Origin: Methylophilus sp. TWE2
GTDB taxonomy: Bacteria > Pseudomonadota > Gammaproteobacteria > Burkholderiales > Methylophilaceae
Assembly (NCBI RefSeq): GCF_001183865.1
Contig: NZ_CP012020.1
Location: forward strand, 372,001 to 436,000
Direction: 5' to 3'
Length of the DNA: 64,000 nucleotides
The position numbers and the translations under genes are program-made. The notes beneath the pieces were generated by a model. That model made no database searches and had not been told where the DNA came from. It saw only the letters and a list, made by a program, of their open reading frames with translations. Shown piece after piece: positions 1 through 8,612 of this stretch. Every line of letters begins with the position of its first letter. Position 1 is the stretch's first letter.

Positions 1-1119
1 GGTATGTGCGCCTATGCTTGCTGGTTCTTTGCCTTCAGCAGCAAATGTGACATGTTGTGTCCCCAGACCTTGTAGTTTGGGTTGAATTTCGGCGGTACCT
101 GGCAACAGGCCGAATACCGGTTGTCCATTCAGCGTGTCGCTCAGGGCGAGCATACCGCCACATTCGGCCAAGATGGGTTTCTTAGACTGAGCAGCAGCTT
201 GCAAACCTTCGCGCATGGCGGTGTTGTGTTGCAGTTGATCCAGATGCAGCTCAGGGTAACCGCCCGGGAGCCAGTAAGCATCTGCCTCAGGAAATTGCGC
301 ATCCTGCAAGGGTGAGAAAAACTGAATGGTTGCACCCAGGGTTTGCAGCAGATCGAGGTTGGCCTGATAAGTGAAGCAGAAGGCTGCATCTTTGGCGACT
401 GCGATGGTTTTACCCTGTAACAGTGGCGTGACTGTGTGCGGTTCTGGCGCTGAAAATTGCACTGCAGGCGGTAATGGAGTCTCTTGCCCCAGCAGTTGTG
501 CCGCTGCTTCTATGCGCTGGTCAATATCGCTAATTTCCTGTGCCAGATGCAAACCCAGGTGACGTTCAGGCAAGCTCAGTTGCGGGTCGTTTTTCATGGC
601 GCCCAGCCAGGGTACATCTGCTGGCAAAGCGGCCTTGATCATATTGGCATGACCTTCGCTGCCGACCTGGTTGGCGATGACGCCAGCGCGTTGTAGCGCG
701 GGCCGAAACGCGTATAAACCATAAGCAATCGCAGCAAAGGTCTGTGCCATGGCTTTTGCGTTAATGACCAAGGAGACCGGGATACCAAAACGCTCGGCGA
801 TATCGGCACAAGATGGTGTGCCATCATACAAGCCCATCACACCTTCCAGTAAAATCACGTCATTTTCTTGCGCAGCTTGATAGAGCAAGCGTTGCGCATC
901 GGTTTCACCACACATGCCAAGGTCGAGGTTATAGACGGGTTTGCCAGTGGCGACTTGCAAGATCATGCCGTCGATAAAATCTGGGCCACATTTGAATGCC
1001 TGTACGCGCAGGCCACGGTTTTTATAGGCCCGTGCCAATGCGGCCGTGGTCATGGTTTTACCTTGCCCCGACGCCGGAGCCGCCATCAGCATGGCATGGC
1101 ATCTTGATGGTTGTTGCAT
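1..1119 (-). CDS. cobB: Cobyrinate a,c-diamide synthase (partial, C-terminus off the left edge)
   Basis: ATP- and glutamine-dependent amidation of the a and c carboxylates of cobyrinic acid, in B12 synthesis or corrinoid salvage. Reading leftwards from ATG at 1119, 373 codons are open to the window edge. The N-terminus has the P-loop AAPASGQGKT (about residues 13-22) of the dethiobiotin-synthetase-like domain. The second half has PGGYPELH and AECGGM, the class I glutamine amidotransferase signature with its nucleophilic Cys. The frame ends at IGAHT, close to the usual C-terminus, so roughly 60 residues are missing. Its ATG shares one base with the cobO stop (TAATG), which suggests translational coupling. 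It is the last visible gene of the cobalamin-riboswitch operon. cbiA is the alternative name; the anaerobic or aerobic route cannot be told from this gene. Confidence 0.93.
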   Translation of the reverse strand, partial: MQQPSRCHAMLMAAPASGQGKTMTTAALARAYKNRGLRVQAFKCGPDFIDGMILQVATGKPVYNLDLGMCGETDAQRLLYQAAQENDVILLEGVMGLYDGTPSCADIAERFGIPVSLVINAKAMAQTFAAIAYGLYAFRPALQRAGVIANQVGSEGHANMIKAALPADVPWLGAMKNDPQLSLPERHLGLHLAQEISDIDQRIEAAAQLLGQETPLPPAVQFSAPEPHTVTPLLQGKTIAVAKDAAFCFTYQANLDLLQTLGATIQFFSPLQDAQFPEADAYWLPGGYPELHLDQLQHNTAMREGLQAAAQSKKPILAECGGMLALSDTLNGQPVFGLLPGTAEIQPKLQGLGTQHVTFAAEGKEPASIGAHT

Positions 1120-1724
1120 TACAGGTCTATCCCGGCCTGGGCCTTGATGCCTGCGCGCCAGGCATGCTTCACGTCCATGAGTTCAGACACGGTGTCGGCA
1201 GCGTTTCTCAACGCCTCGGACGCGCCACGGCCAGTGATCACCACATGTTGCATGGGTGGGCGGTTGGCTATGGCATCCAGCACCATTTGCTCGTCGAGGT
1301 AACCGTATTTGAAGGTGTAAGTGAGTTCGTCCAACACCACAAGATTGATCGCAGGATCTTGCAGCATCTCGGCCACGATTTGCCAGCCGCGCATGGCCGT
1401 TTCGGTATCGCGCTGGCGGTCTTGCGTGTTCCAGGTGAAGCCTTCGCCCAGCACATGCCAGGTCACCGTTGGGTGTTGGCGGAAAAAGGCTTCTTCGCCG
1501 GTATCTGAGCGGCCTTTGATGAATTGTGCCACGCCGACACGCATGCCGTGGCCCAATGAGCGGGCTACCATGCCAAAAGCGGAAGAGCTTTTGCCTTTGC
1601 CGTTGCCGGTGAGAATGAGGAGCAGGCCTTTTTCCTGATTGGCCTGCTCGATTTTTTCGTCAATGACCGCTTTTTTGCGGATCATGCGCGCCTTGTGGCG
1701 GCTGTCGCGGTCACTGGTCTCCAT
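1119..1724 (-). CDS. cobO: Cob(I)yrinic acid a,c-diamide adenosyltransferase
   Basis: Transfers the 5'-deoxyadenosyl group of ATP to Co(I) corrinoids to make the adenosyl form (CobA/CobO/BtuR family, cytoplasmic). At 201 aa it has the family length. The P-loop LILTGNGKGKSSSAFGM lies at about residues 36-52, and the conserved LDELTYTFKYGY stretch lies in the middle. Six bases separate it from the upstream BtuM-like gene, and it overlaps cobB by one base, so it is read within the riboswitch operon. The adenosylcobalamin it makes is the cofactor that EutBC, encoded at the other end of this window, requires. Confidence 0.95.
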   Translation of the reverse strand: METSDRDSRHKARMIRKKAVIDEKIEQANQEKGLLLILTGNGKGKSSSAFGMVARSLGHGMRVGVAQFIKGRSDTGEEAFFRQHPTVTWHVLGEGFTWNTQDRQRDTETAMRGWQIVAEMLQDPAINLVVLDELTYTFKYGYLDEQMVLDAIANRPPMQHVVITGRGASEALRNAADTVSELMDVKHAWRAGIKAQAGIDL

Positions 1725-1730
1725 GAACGT

Positions 1731-2300
1731 TTACGCTTTTTCTTGCACTGAGCGCTTTGCCAGGCCAAACACCACATGCGCGATCAGCGCAACTACCACC
1801 CAGAATGCAATCGCTTCCAATTGTTTAGGGAAGTATTTGACCAAACGTGGTATAAATTCAGCAAAGCTTGGGTCAGGGTAACGGCCACCAAAGAAGTAGA
1901 AACCACCACTTGAGAACAACTCAGCAATCGCTGCTGCAACCACGACGACACCCGTCAGTTTAAACAAGCTGCTAAAAGCCCAGCTTGTGTTGTCTGCCAG
2001 CCAGCGACCTGCCAGCCACATCGTGCCATACGCTGGCAACAAAAAGCCATAAGCCGGGGTCACGCAAAAGTTGCTCACGCCACCCCAAGTCACGGCTGCC
2101 ATATCCAGACCAGCACACAAAGCCAGTAATGCAACAAATAGGATAGTAGAGCGCAGGTAGTAACCGGCAATAAAAAACGCTGCGTAAGACGCGCTAGGCA
2201 AAAAATCGATAGAAGCGAAATGATGCCCACGTGTGACGATGACCATCAGTGCAATGACAAGCGCAATTGCCAGAGATTGGGTTGAAATGTTACGTGGCAT
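1731..2300 (-). CDS. BtuM-like putative cobalamin transport membrane protein (solitary ECF S-component type)
   Basis: A 189-aa integral membrane protein with about six hydrophobic segments and no other recognisable domain. ATG at 2300 is preferred over the in-frame GTG at 2330, because GGAGA sits about 8 bases before the ATG. Its size, its place between btuB and cobO in a B12-riboswitch operon, and a single Cys at residue 79 in the segment GGVSNFCVTPAYGF fit the BtuM family. In that family a solitary S-component binds cobalamin through a Cys near position 80. Family membership is my inference from context and this Cys. A general ECF substrate-binding subunit of unknown specificity is the alternative. 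No ECF ATPase or T-component is visible nearby. Confidence 0.62.
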   Translation of the reverse strand: MPRNISTQSLAIALVIALMVIVTRGHHFASIDFLPSASYAAFFIAGYYLRSTILFVALLALCAGLDMAAVTWGGVSNFCVTPAYGFLLPAYGTMWLAGRWLADNTSWAFSSLFKLTGVVVVAAAIAELFSSGGFYFFGGRYPDPSFAEFIPRLVKYFPKQLEAIAFWVVVALIAHVVFGLAKRSVQEKA

Positions 2301-2387
2301 GCCAGCGTCTCCAAAATTAAGATTAATCACAAGGGGTGAATTTTAGCCCAATTCGATCAGGCTTGGGCAAAATCCACCTTTACGGGG

Positions 2388-4265
2388 TTACTTCATGTCG
2401 TAGTTCAGGCTCACAAAGATATTAGTGCCCATGGTGTTGTAATCGACAGTGGATGAGGCCGCTGCCAGCACATAGTTTTTATCCAGGATGTTATTAGCTC
2501 GAGCCAGAACTTTCCAGTGATTATTCAGTTTATAACCGAGCGAAGCGTTGATAAGGGCATAGCCCCCTAGTTTTAAGTTATTGTCCGCGTCGTTGTAGCG
2601 TTGCGAGGCGGCAGTCACCTCGGTGCCAACATCCCAGTCGCCAGATTTGTATTGCAATTGCAGGTTGCCATAACGCTGACTTCTTCTTACTAGCAAATTA
2701 TCTGTGTCATCGTTGCGTGGAGACTGAATAGTTAAGTTTCCTGTGAGTTGCCACTGAGGGTTTAACACGATGCTGCTTTCAGCAGTGATCCCTTTGATTT
2801 CTACCTTGCCTGCATTGGTTGGGCAGAATCCTGCAAAACTACAGCCTGATGTTGCAGGGCCTGCATTCTGTATCAGGTCGCGGATATGATTTTCAAATAT
2901 GGTCAGCTTGGCCTGAATAGCCGAGGTTTGATAGCGTAGGCTCGCTTCAACGTTATCCGATTTTTCCGGTTTCAGAGCCGGGTCACCAAAGCTTGGAAAA
3001 TACAATTGGTTAAACGTAGGTGCCCTGAAGGCTGATGCATATTGAGCCGTGATTTGCCACTCGGGTGAGATGGCGTAGCCATAACCTGCGTCACCGGTGA
3101 CGTAGTTGCCATATTGGGTGTTGTGATCTTCACGTGCTGAGAGTTGAATGCTGTGCGCTTCGTGATTGCCAACGAAGCCAAGCATAAAGCCGTCATCGTT
3201 ACGCGTCTTGTCTATGCTGGGGTTGCCATTTGAAAAAGTTAGGACATCTTGCTCTAGCCTGTCGTAGGCAAAGGTCAATGTGCCGAACGGCAGCGTGTAA
3301 TCATGTTGCCAGGTAATCTGGGTTTGTTCTGAGTCGAATTTACTGCGGCTGCTCGCGCTGTTTAAACTGAATGAGCGCTCACGCCCGATGCCATATTTCA
3401 ATGTGCTCGTCCAATGCTCAGTCAGCCGGTTTTTCAGTGTCGCACCATAGGTTTGCTGGTTGGTGGTGGAGTAGTTGCGATAGGCATTATCAAACTGATT
3501 TTGGCCATCAGACTCCATAAAGCGCAAACCGAGGCTATGGCCTTCTGCAAGCTCTAGGTCTGCATAAGCCGTACCGCTCAGATTGTTATAGCCATCACGG
3601 TCACGGTCAATCGCTTGCGGTGGACGTTTTTTTGCAGAAATGCCTCTCGTATCATAACTGCTCATTTGAGCACCAAATTGTAGTGCCTGATAGCGGCTAT
3701 CGAATCCTGCGCTGCCGGTGTATGTGTCGTAACTGCCAGCACCTACACTACCGTAAAAGAGGGTCTGGTCGGTTTTTGCGCGTCGAGTAAAAATCTGGAT
3801 AACGCCGCCAATAGCATCAGCGCCATAAAGGCTGGAAGCAGGGCCACGTAGAATTTCAATTCTTTCTATTAATGATAATGGCAGGTTTTCGAAGGCAGTG
3901 GTTCCCAGTGTCGCGGAGTTGACTCTCAGTCCATCGATAAGCACAATCAGTTGTTCCGCATTGGTGCCACGTATAAATACACTGCTGGCCGTGCCCATGC
4001 CGCCATTGGTGGAAATCTGCAAGCCGGGCTGTAATCTGAGTAGGTCTGGCAGCGAGCTGCCTTTCATTCTTTCAATCTCGTCATGCGTGATCACTGTGAT
4101 GTCACCAGTCGCCGTTTTGGTTGACACCGGGATTCTTGCTGCGGTTACGTTCACTTCGTCCAATGACAGTGAAGCGAGATTGGAGGTGTTTTCAGAAAAA
4201 ACCTCTTGAGCCAAGGACATGGCTGGGTAAAGGGCGATGAGTCCCAAAATGATTTTTTTATTCAT
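2388..4265 (-). CDS. btuB: TonB-dependent vitamin B12 outer-membrane receptor
   Basis: Outer-membrane beta-barrel importing cobalamin with TonB energy. The 625-aa protein starts at ATG 4265, with GGAAA about 10 bases upstream and a clear signal peptide (MNKKIILGLIALYPAMSLAQ). The longer upstream reading frame runs back into the riboswitch and is not used. The TonB-box-like SLDEVNVTAAR is followed by the plug domain (about residues 50-165, with LRGPASSLYGADAIGGVI) and a 22-strand-type barrel. The C-terminal strand ends NYDMK. Its length and plug match BtuB-type receptors. The substrate assignment rests on the cobalamin riboswitch directly upstream and on cobO/cobB downstream. An 87-base gap with a weak GCCCAA/TTGGGC hairpin (2346-2368) separates it from the BtuM-like gene. 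Confidence 0.93.
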   Translation of the reverse strand: MNKKIILGLIALYPAMSLAQEVFSENTSNLASLSLDEVNVTAARIPVSTKTATGDITVITHDEIERMKGSSLPDLLRLQPGLQISTNGGMGTASSVFIRGTNAEQLIVLIDGLRVNSATLGTTAFENLPLSLIERIEILRGPASSLYGADAIGGVIQIFTRRAKTDQTLFYGSVGAGSYDTYTGSAGFDSRYQALQFGAQMSSYDTRGISAKKRPPQAIDRDRDGYNNLSGTAYADLELAEGHSLGLRFMESDGQNQFDNAYRNYSTTNQQTYGATLKNRLTEHWTSTLKYGIGRERSFSLNSASSRSKFDSEQTQITWQHDYTLPFGTLTFAYDRLEQDVLTFSNGNPSIDKTRNDDGFMLGFVGNHEAHSIQLSAREDHNTQYGNYVTGDAGYGYAISPEWQITAQYASAFRAPTFNQLYFPSFGDPALKPEKSDNVEASLRYQTSAIQAKLTIFENHIRDLIQNAGPATSGCSFAGFCPTNAGKVEIKGITAESSIVLNPQWQLTGNLTIQSPRNDDTDNLLVRRSQRYGNLQLQYKSGDWDVGTEVTAASQRYNDADNNLKLGGYALINASLGYKLNNHWKVLARANNILDKNYVLAAASSTVDYNTMGTNIFVSLNYDMK

Positions 4266-4427
4266 ATTTGTTTCCGATAATGCATACGACCCCGCATGCA
4301 GAACATAAAGTGGAAACCTGGGATGTGTATTGACGACTAAAAGCCAAACAGGCACTTCAATTAAATCAAAGTGCCATTTTTTAGAGTCACCGTCACCCCG
4401 CGGTATTTCCATGCGATTTGGTTGCTA

Positions 4428-4610
4428 GGCCGGTCTCCGGGCTGGCAAGTTTTGATCTATCGCCTTCCCGAGTTTGAACTCAGTGGCATGTGGATAGACC
4501 CGCACTTGCTTACCGTTGCGGGGGCAGCACAGGCATTGTGAATGGCTTCACGCACCTGTTTCCCAGTTTCACCTTTGTCTGCAAGAACACAGACTTGGGC
4601 ACCTGACAAC
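4428..4610 (-). promoter_or_regulatory. Cobalamin (AdoCbl) riboswitch
   Basis: On the minus strand the leader contains the 5' AGGTGCC element, the B12-box core GCCACTG, the GGGAAGGC segment and the closing GCCCGGAGACCGGCC. The order and spacing are those of class I cobalamin riboswitches. It lies about 160 bases upstream of the btuB start. It should switch off btuB and the downstream transport and adenosylation genes when adenosylcobalamin is plentiful. Confidence 0.95.
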
Positions 4611-4617
4611 TTGGCGC

Positions 4618-4623
4618 ATTTTA
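4618..4623 (-). promoter_or_regulatory. Candidate -10 box for the btuB riboswitch transcript
   Basis: TAAAAT on the minus strand would place the transcription start at about 4611, exactly at the 5' end of the riboswitch. The -35 hexamer 17 bases upstream (TAGTAA) is poor, so the call is tentative. Confidence 0.4.
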
Positions 4624-4746
4624 GTCTAAAGGCTGCTCCTTTACTAGCGAACCCGTCTTGAGGAGGGAGTCATACATTCTTAATTTACTTTGAAAAAATG
4701 CGCTTAGCTATTGACCACACTCGTTTTTTTAAAAGATAATGGGCTG

Positions 4747-4947
4747 ATGGATGCCGATTTAAAAAGTCTTGAAGAGCGTGTCACCAAGCTGGTTGCTTTG
4801 TGTGGGCAGCTGCGTGACGAAAACGTGGAGTTACGTCAGGAGGTCACACGTTTGCATCAGGAGTCGCAGTCACTTAAGTTGAATATGACGCAAGCCAGCG
4901 TGCAGCTTGAGAGATTGTTGTCGGCATTGCCTGAGGAAGGTCGTTAA
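4747..4947 (+). CDS. ZapB-like coiled-coil protein (TIGR02449 type)
   Basis: A 66-aa, almost wholly helical protein with a continuous heptad pattern (LKSLEERVTKLVALCGQLRD and on) and charged residues throughout. ATG 4747 is chosen over the upstream TTG at 4711 because it gives the usual short form starting MDADLKSLEERV. It lies two bases before zapA. Small coiled-coil proteins upstream of zapA are common in beta- and gammaproteobacteria and are thought to act with the divisome. Function here is inferred from position and shape only. Confidence 0.75.
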   Translation: MDADLKSLEERVTKLVALCGQLRDENVELRQEVTRLHQESQSLKLNMTQASVQLERLLSALPEEGR

Positions 4948-4949
4948 TC

Positions 4950-5252
4950 ATGGCTTCCAATCCTATTGATATCGAAATCATGGGCCGCGCGTTTAGCGTG
5001 ACCTGTACCGATGAGGAGCGGGACAGTTTGTTGCAAGCTGTCGGCTATCTGGATGGTAAAATGCGTGAAATTCGCGACGCTGGCAAAATGGTTAGTGTTG
5101 AGCGTATTGCGATTATGGCGGCATTGAATATCACACACGAGTTGCTGAATACCCGCACTGGTGGCGTGGATGTGGGCGATGTGAAAAAGCGCATTACCGA
5201 CATGCAGCAGCAGATTGACGATGTGTTGTCCGGCCAGCATAAGTTGTTGTAA
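4950..5252 (+). CDS. zapA: Cell division protein ZapA
   Basis: Stabilises and bundles FtsZ filaments at the division site. The 100-aa protein has the ZapA layout: an N-terminal globular part (PIDIEIMGRAFSVTC...EERDSLLQAVGYLD) and a C-terminal dimerising helix (RITDMQQQIDDVL). It is translated directly after the ZapB-like gene and is followed by 6S RNA. The zapA-ssrS order is widely conserved in proteobacteria, which supports both calls. Confidence 0.93.
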   Translation: MASNPIDIEIMGRAFSVTCTDEERDSLLQAVGYLDGKMREIRDAGKMVSVERIAIMAALNITHELLNTRTGGVDVGDVKKRITDMQQQIDDVLSGQHKLL

Positions 5253-5316
5253 TCCGCTTCATTTCACAAATTTTTCATCGTCATGTTTACTAAATGGCGT
5301 ATCATAAAAATACGGT

Positions 5317-5512
5317 GTGCTAAGGCGTTGCCTGAGTCCAAAATTCCTTGAACTAGTCTTTGTTATAGGTTTCGGCTCATCAGGTGCTGTGAGATCGCAC
5401 TAAGTTGGGTAGTCTTTTAAGACGCCCTTGGCGTGTGAACCTAATGTACCTTAGGCTGTTACCACCTGAACTTTTTGGTTCAGGATTAGCGGCTCAGGTA
5501 ACCCCTTAGCAC
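5317..5512 (+). ncRNA. ssrS: 6S RNA
   Basis: Regulatory RNA that sequesters the sigma-70 RNA polymerase holoenzyme in stationary phase. The stretch just after zapA folds into one long imperfect hairpin. The 5' end GTGCTAAGG..TTGCCTGAG pairs with the 3' end CTCAGGTAACCCCTTAGCAC, and further complementary blocks flank a central open region. The length of about 196 nt and the position downstream of zapA are those of ssrS. The ends are set from the terminal stem and may be off by a few bases. Confidence 0.88.
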
Positions 5513-5545
5513 ATCTCTTTTATGAGATCACTTGATCTCGGTCAT

Positions 5546-5905
5546 TTAGCGCAATGCGTGATACATCAGGTCAGCCAGGCTGACTACCTCCAGACAGCTT
5601 TCATCGCAGGATTCCAAAATGACTGGCGGCGCGTACCCCGCTTCGCTGGCTTCCAGCCAGCGCCGTGCACACAAGCACCAGCGATCCCCGGCTTTGAGTC
5701 CGGGAAACCCATATTCAGCCACCGGAGTTGATAAATCATTGCCTTGTGCTTGAGAAAAAGCCAGAAACTCATCAGTCATCTCGGCACACACGGTGTGCCT
5801 GCCAAGATCTTCGGGATGAAATCCACAACAGCCATCGCGCATAAAGCCAGTGATGGGCTGCATGCTGCAAGGAATAAGAAGTGTACCGAGAACGTTTTTT
5901 TTCAT
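5546..5905 (-). CDS. DUF2237 family protein
   Basis: A 119-aa soluble protein recognisable by its conserved Cys-rich pattern: CSMQPITGFMRDGCCGFHPEDLGRHTVCAEMTDEFL, then a central GDRWCLCARRWLEA and a C-terminal LESCDESCLEVVSL. These are the hallmarks of DUF2237, whose molecular function is unknown. The paired cysteines suggest a metal or redox role, but nothing here proves it. It is transcribed alone, convergent to 6S RNA and divergent from the EVE gene. Confidence 0.9.
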   Translation of the reverse strand: MKKNVLGTLLIPCSMQPITGFMRDGCCGFHPEDLGRHTVCAEMTDEFLAFSQAQGNDLSTPVAEYGFPGLKAGDRWCLCARRWLEASEAGYAPPVILESCDESCLEVVSLADLMYHALR

Positions 5906-5973
5906 GATTGTGAGCTGAACTATAACTTGGTTTATGATACTGGCATTTGATGGACAGCAGAAGGTTTTAAAGC

Positions 5974-6438
5974 ATGGCGCGTTACTGGTTGATGAAATCC
6001 GAGCCCTCGGATGTTTCTATTGATGATTTGGCTGGGTTTCCCAATCAGACGGTGGATTGGTATGGCGTGCGAAATTACCAGGCACGCAACTTTATGCGTG
6101 ACCAGATGAAAGTCGGCGATGGTGTACTGTTTTACCACTCTAATTGTGACGAACCCGGCATTGTGGGGATCTGCGAAGTGAGCCAACTGGCTTACCCGGA
6201 CAAGTTCCAGTTCATAGAAGGACATAAGTATTTTGATCCAAAATCCACACCAGAGAATCCGCGCTGGGTGAATGTGGATGTCAAGCTGGTGCGTAAAACC
6301 CGATTGCTGAGTTTGAAGGAGATGCGTGAAATCCCTGAACTGGCAAATATGCGCACCTTGCAAAAAGGGAACCGTTTATCGATTACACCCGTCGATCCCA
6401 AAGAGTGGGCAGTCATCACGACGCTACTGGGTTCTTAA
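5974..6438 (+). CDS. EVE domain protein
   Basis: A single EVE domain (PUA/YTH-like fold, expected to bind modified bases in RNA or DNA) fills all 154 aa. Family landmarks are YWLMKSEPSDVSIDDL at the N-terminus, WYGVRNYQARNFMRD and GDGVLFYHSN in the middle, and the terminal DPKEWAVITTLL. An AGAAGG Shine-Dalgarno precedes ATG 5974. Solo EVE genes near zapA/ssrS occur in many betaproteobacteria. The exact ligand is unknown. Confidence 0.92.
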   Translation: MARYWLMKSEPSDVSIDDLAGFPNQTVDWYGVRNYQARNFMRDQMKVGDGVLFYHSNCDEPGIVGICEVSQLAYPDKFQFIEGHKYFDPKSTPENPRWVNVDVKLVRKTRLLSLKEMREIPELANMRTLQKGNRLSITPVDPKEWAVITTLLGS

Positions 6439-6493
6439 CCCTGGAAACAGTCGCGTTTCTTAAACTTGCAAACGAGTGACCTGGACAGAGCGC

Positions 6494-7666
6494 ATGAATA
6501 GACCACGAAAACGTGCGGTATTGTATATCCTGATTGCCGGGTTCCTGATTGCTTTTGTCGGTGCATTGTTATTCATCTGGATTTACTTTTCCAGCATGCG
6601 CGAGATGCACCAGACCACGCGCAAACTTTATGAATACCCTTTTGCCGTGGCAAACGCAGCCCTCGCACTGGAGGCTGATCTCTACCAGATTCGCAGTCAT
6701 CTGCTGTATGTCACACTGATCCAGGCAGACCGCCAACAACTGGCAAATGCTGAGGCATTGATTAATGCATGCGAGCAACGGGCTCAGCAGAAGATTGCAA
6801 CCATCACCCGTAGTTATTCCCATGACCCCCAACAGGTCATGCAACTCAAACAGCAGCTTGCCTTGTTGGGAAATGTTCGTGAGCAGGTGTTGCAAAAGCT
6901 CTCCGCTGCTCGTTATGCTGAGGCTAACCAGCTGATTGAAACCGAGTGGACAGCCCGCTTTGCCAAGGTGGCTGGTCTAAACGAGATTATTCTCAAACAT
7001 GCGCATCAGCGTGCAATTGAGTATGTCAATGAGAGCCAGCAGCGTCTGGAACAGCATACCAAGCGTGGTTTAAGTTATGCCGCTTTACTTCTGAGCCTCT
7101 TTGTTGGGGTGGGAGCCTTTGTTGCCTGGCGTATCTATCAATTACATATTGAGGCTGACAAGTTTGCCTTTACCGATTTCTTGACGGGTATTGCCAACAG
7201 GCGGCATTTCATCCACGAGCTTGAATCTGAAATCCGGCGCAGCCAGCGTTATGAGTTGCCGTTCTCATTTGCAATGGTAGACATTGACCATTTTAAGAAA
7301 ATCAACGACCAACACGGGCATCATGCTGGCGACCTGGTGTTGCAGAACTTTTGCCTCAGGTGTGTCAACGCTTTGCGTACTAGCGATATTGTCGGCCGAC
7401 TGGGCGGTGAAGAGTTTGGCATCCTGATGCCGATGACGGATCTGCATGAAGCGGCGCGCGTGATTGAGCGTTTACGCGCCGAGATTGATCACAGTGTCAT
7501 GACGGATCAGGGAGAGAAAATCCATTACACGGCTTCGTTTGGCCTGGTGTCTACATCTCAGCTAGGTGAGCAGCAAGGCATGGCGCATTTGATGAAGATG
7601 GCGGATGCAGCACTCTATACAGCCAAGCAGCAAGGCCGTAACCGGGTATTTATCGCGCATCCCTGA
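6494..7666 (+). CDS. Membrane-bound diguanylate cyclase (GGDEF)
   Basis: Makes c-di-GMP from two GTP. ATG 6494 gives 390 aa; an in-frame GTG at 6476 would add six residues. One TM helix near the N-terminus and a second about 190 residues later bracket a helical periplasmic sensor region, probably a four-helix bundle. The C-terminal cyclase domain starts at DFLTGIANRRHF and has the active-site motif GGEEF. RTSD five residues before it is an RxxD inhibitory site, so product feedback is expected. The signal sensed is not evident. It appears to be a single-gene unit. Confidence 0.92.
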   Translation: MNRPRKRAVLYILIAGFLIAFVGALLFIWIYFSSMREMHQTTRKLYEYPFAVANAALALEADLYQIRSHLLYVTLIQADRQQLANAEALINACEQRAQQKIATITRSYSHDPQQVMQLKQQLALLGNVREQVLQKLSAARYAEANQLIETEWTARFAKVAGLNEIILKHAHQRAIEYVNESQQRLEQHTKRGLSYAALLLSLFVGVGAFVAWRIYQLHIEADKFAFTDFLTGIANRRHFIHELESEIRRSQRYELPFSFAMVDIDHFKKINDQHGHHAGDLVLQNFCLRCVNALRTSDIVGRLGGEEFGILMPMTDLHEAARVIERLRAEIDHSVMTDQGEKIHYTASFGLVSTSQLGEQQGMAHLMKMADAALYTAKQQGRNRVFIAHP

Positions 7667-7736
7667 GTTTTAAATGCGTATCAAGCATGGTGATTGAAAC
7701 AGGGAATCTTTTCCTGCTGCTTTAGTCTGTTCTGAA

Positions 7737-8612
7737 ATGTCTGCGAAAAATATTAATGCGATAGCAAGAGGGTGGGTTAGTGGCTTGTTGGGAATGCTGG
7801 TCACGGCCTGCAGGCCGGTTGCCATATTGAATGCCATGATTCCCAAGCGTCAGATGGAGATCTTACCGGATATTCCTTTTGGAGACTTGCCTCGGCAAAA
7901 ACTGGATATCTATCGACCTCGTTTGCTTTCCGGAAAATCACTCCCGGTAGTGGTGTTTTTTTACGGCGGCAGCTGGGACTCGGGGAGCAAGAATGATTAT
8001 TTGTTTGTGGCAGAGGCACTCACTGCGCAGGGATATCTTACGGTGATCGCCGATTATCGTCTTTACCCGGAAGTGAAGTTTCCCCAACTGATGCAGGACC
8101 CGGCACTGGCACTCCAGTGGGTTAAAAAACATATCGCCAATTATCATGGCGATCCGCAACGCCTATTTATGATGGGTCATTCCGCCGGCGCGCATCTGGC
8201 AGTGATGCTGTCTCTTAATGAGGAGTACCTGGCGGCTGTCGGCCTGAAGCCCGACGCGATTGTCGGCACTATTGGGCTGGCTGGTGCCTATGATTTTCTG
8301 CCATTGACCTCAAGCCGATTGAAATCCATTTTTGCGCCAGCCGACCAAGAATGGATTTCTCAACCCATCAATTTTGTCAATGGACATCATCCGCCCTTGC
8401 TTCTGCTCACAGGCACTGCGGATCGCACTGTTTGGCCCAGAAATTCCATCAATCTGGCACATGCCGTTGAAGCCAAAGGCGGCCAGGTTCAGCTCATCAC
8501 TTATCAGGGGTATGACCACGTGGATATGATTGCCAAGCTAGCCAGGCCATTGCGTGGAGATCAGCGTTTGCTGCAAGATGTGGTGAACTGGTTGCGACTG
8601 CGCGGCGGCTAG
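7737..8612 (+). CDS. Alpha/beta-hydrolase (esterase), predicted lipoprotein
   Basis: A 291-aa carboxylesterase-type alpha/beta hydrolase. The oxyanion-hole loop FFYGGSW (about residues 75-80) precedes the nucleophile elbow GHSAG (Ser149). The acid in GTADRTV (Asp229) and the base in YDHVDM (His261) complete a full triad. The N-terminus has a hydrophobic stretch ending VTAC, a plausible lipobox with Cys25, so it is probably membrane-anchored in the periplasm. The substrate is unknown. It has no operon partners. Confidence 0.85.
   Translation: MSAKNINAIARGWVSGLLGMLVTACRPVAILNAMIPKRQMEILPDIPFGDLPRQKLDIYRPRLLSGKSLPVVVFFYGGSWDSGSKNDYLFVAEALTAQGYLTVIADYRLYPEVKFPQLMQDPALALQWVKKHIANYHGDPQRLFMMGHSAGAHLAVMLSLNEEYLAAVGLKPDAIVGTIGLAGAYDFLPLTSSRLKSIFAPADQEWISQPINFVNGHHPPLLLLTGTADRTVWPRNSINLAHAVEAKGGQVQLITYQGYDHVDMIAKLARPLRGDQRLLQDVVNWLRLRGG

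Noticed and set aside
996..1508. 170-aa open frame on plus opposite cobO/cobB
   Set aside because: Antisense to two clear B12 genes; no motif and no start signal.
2346..2368. Terminator between btuB and the BtuM-like gene
   Set aside because: The GCCCAA/TTGGGC stem is short with an 11-base loop and lacks a T-run on the transcribed strand; read-through is more likely.
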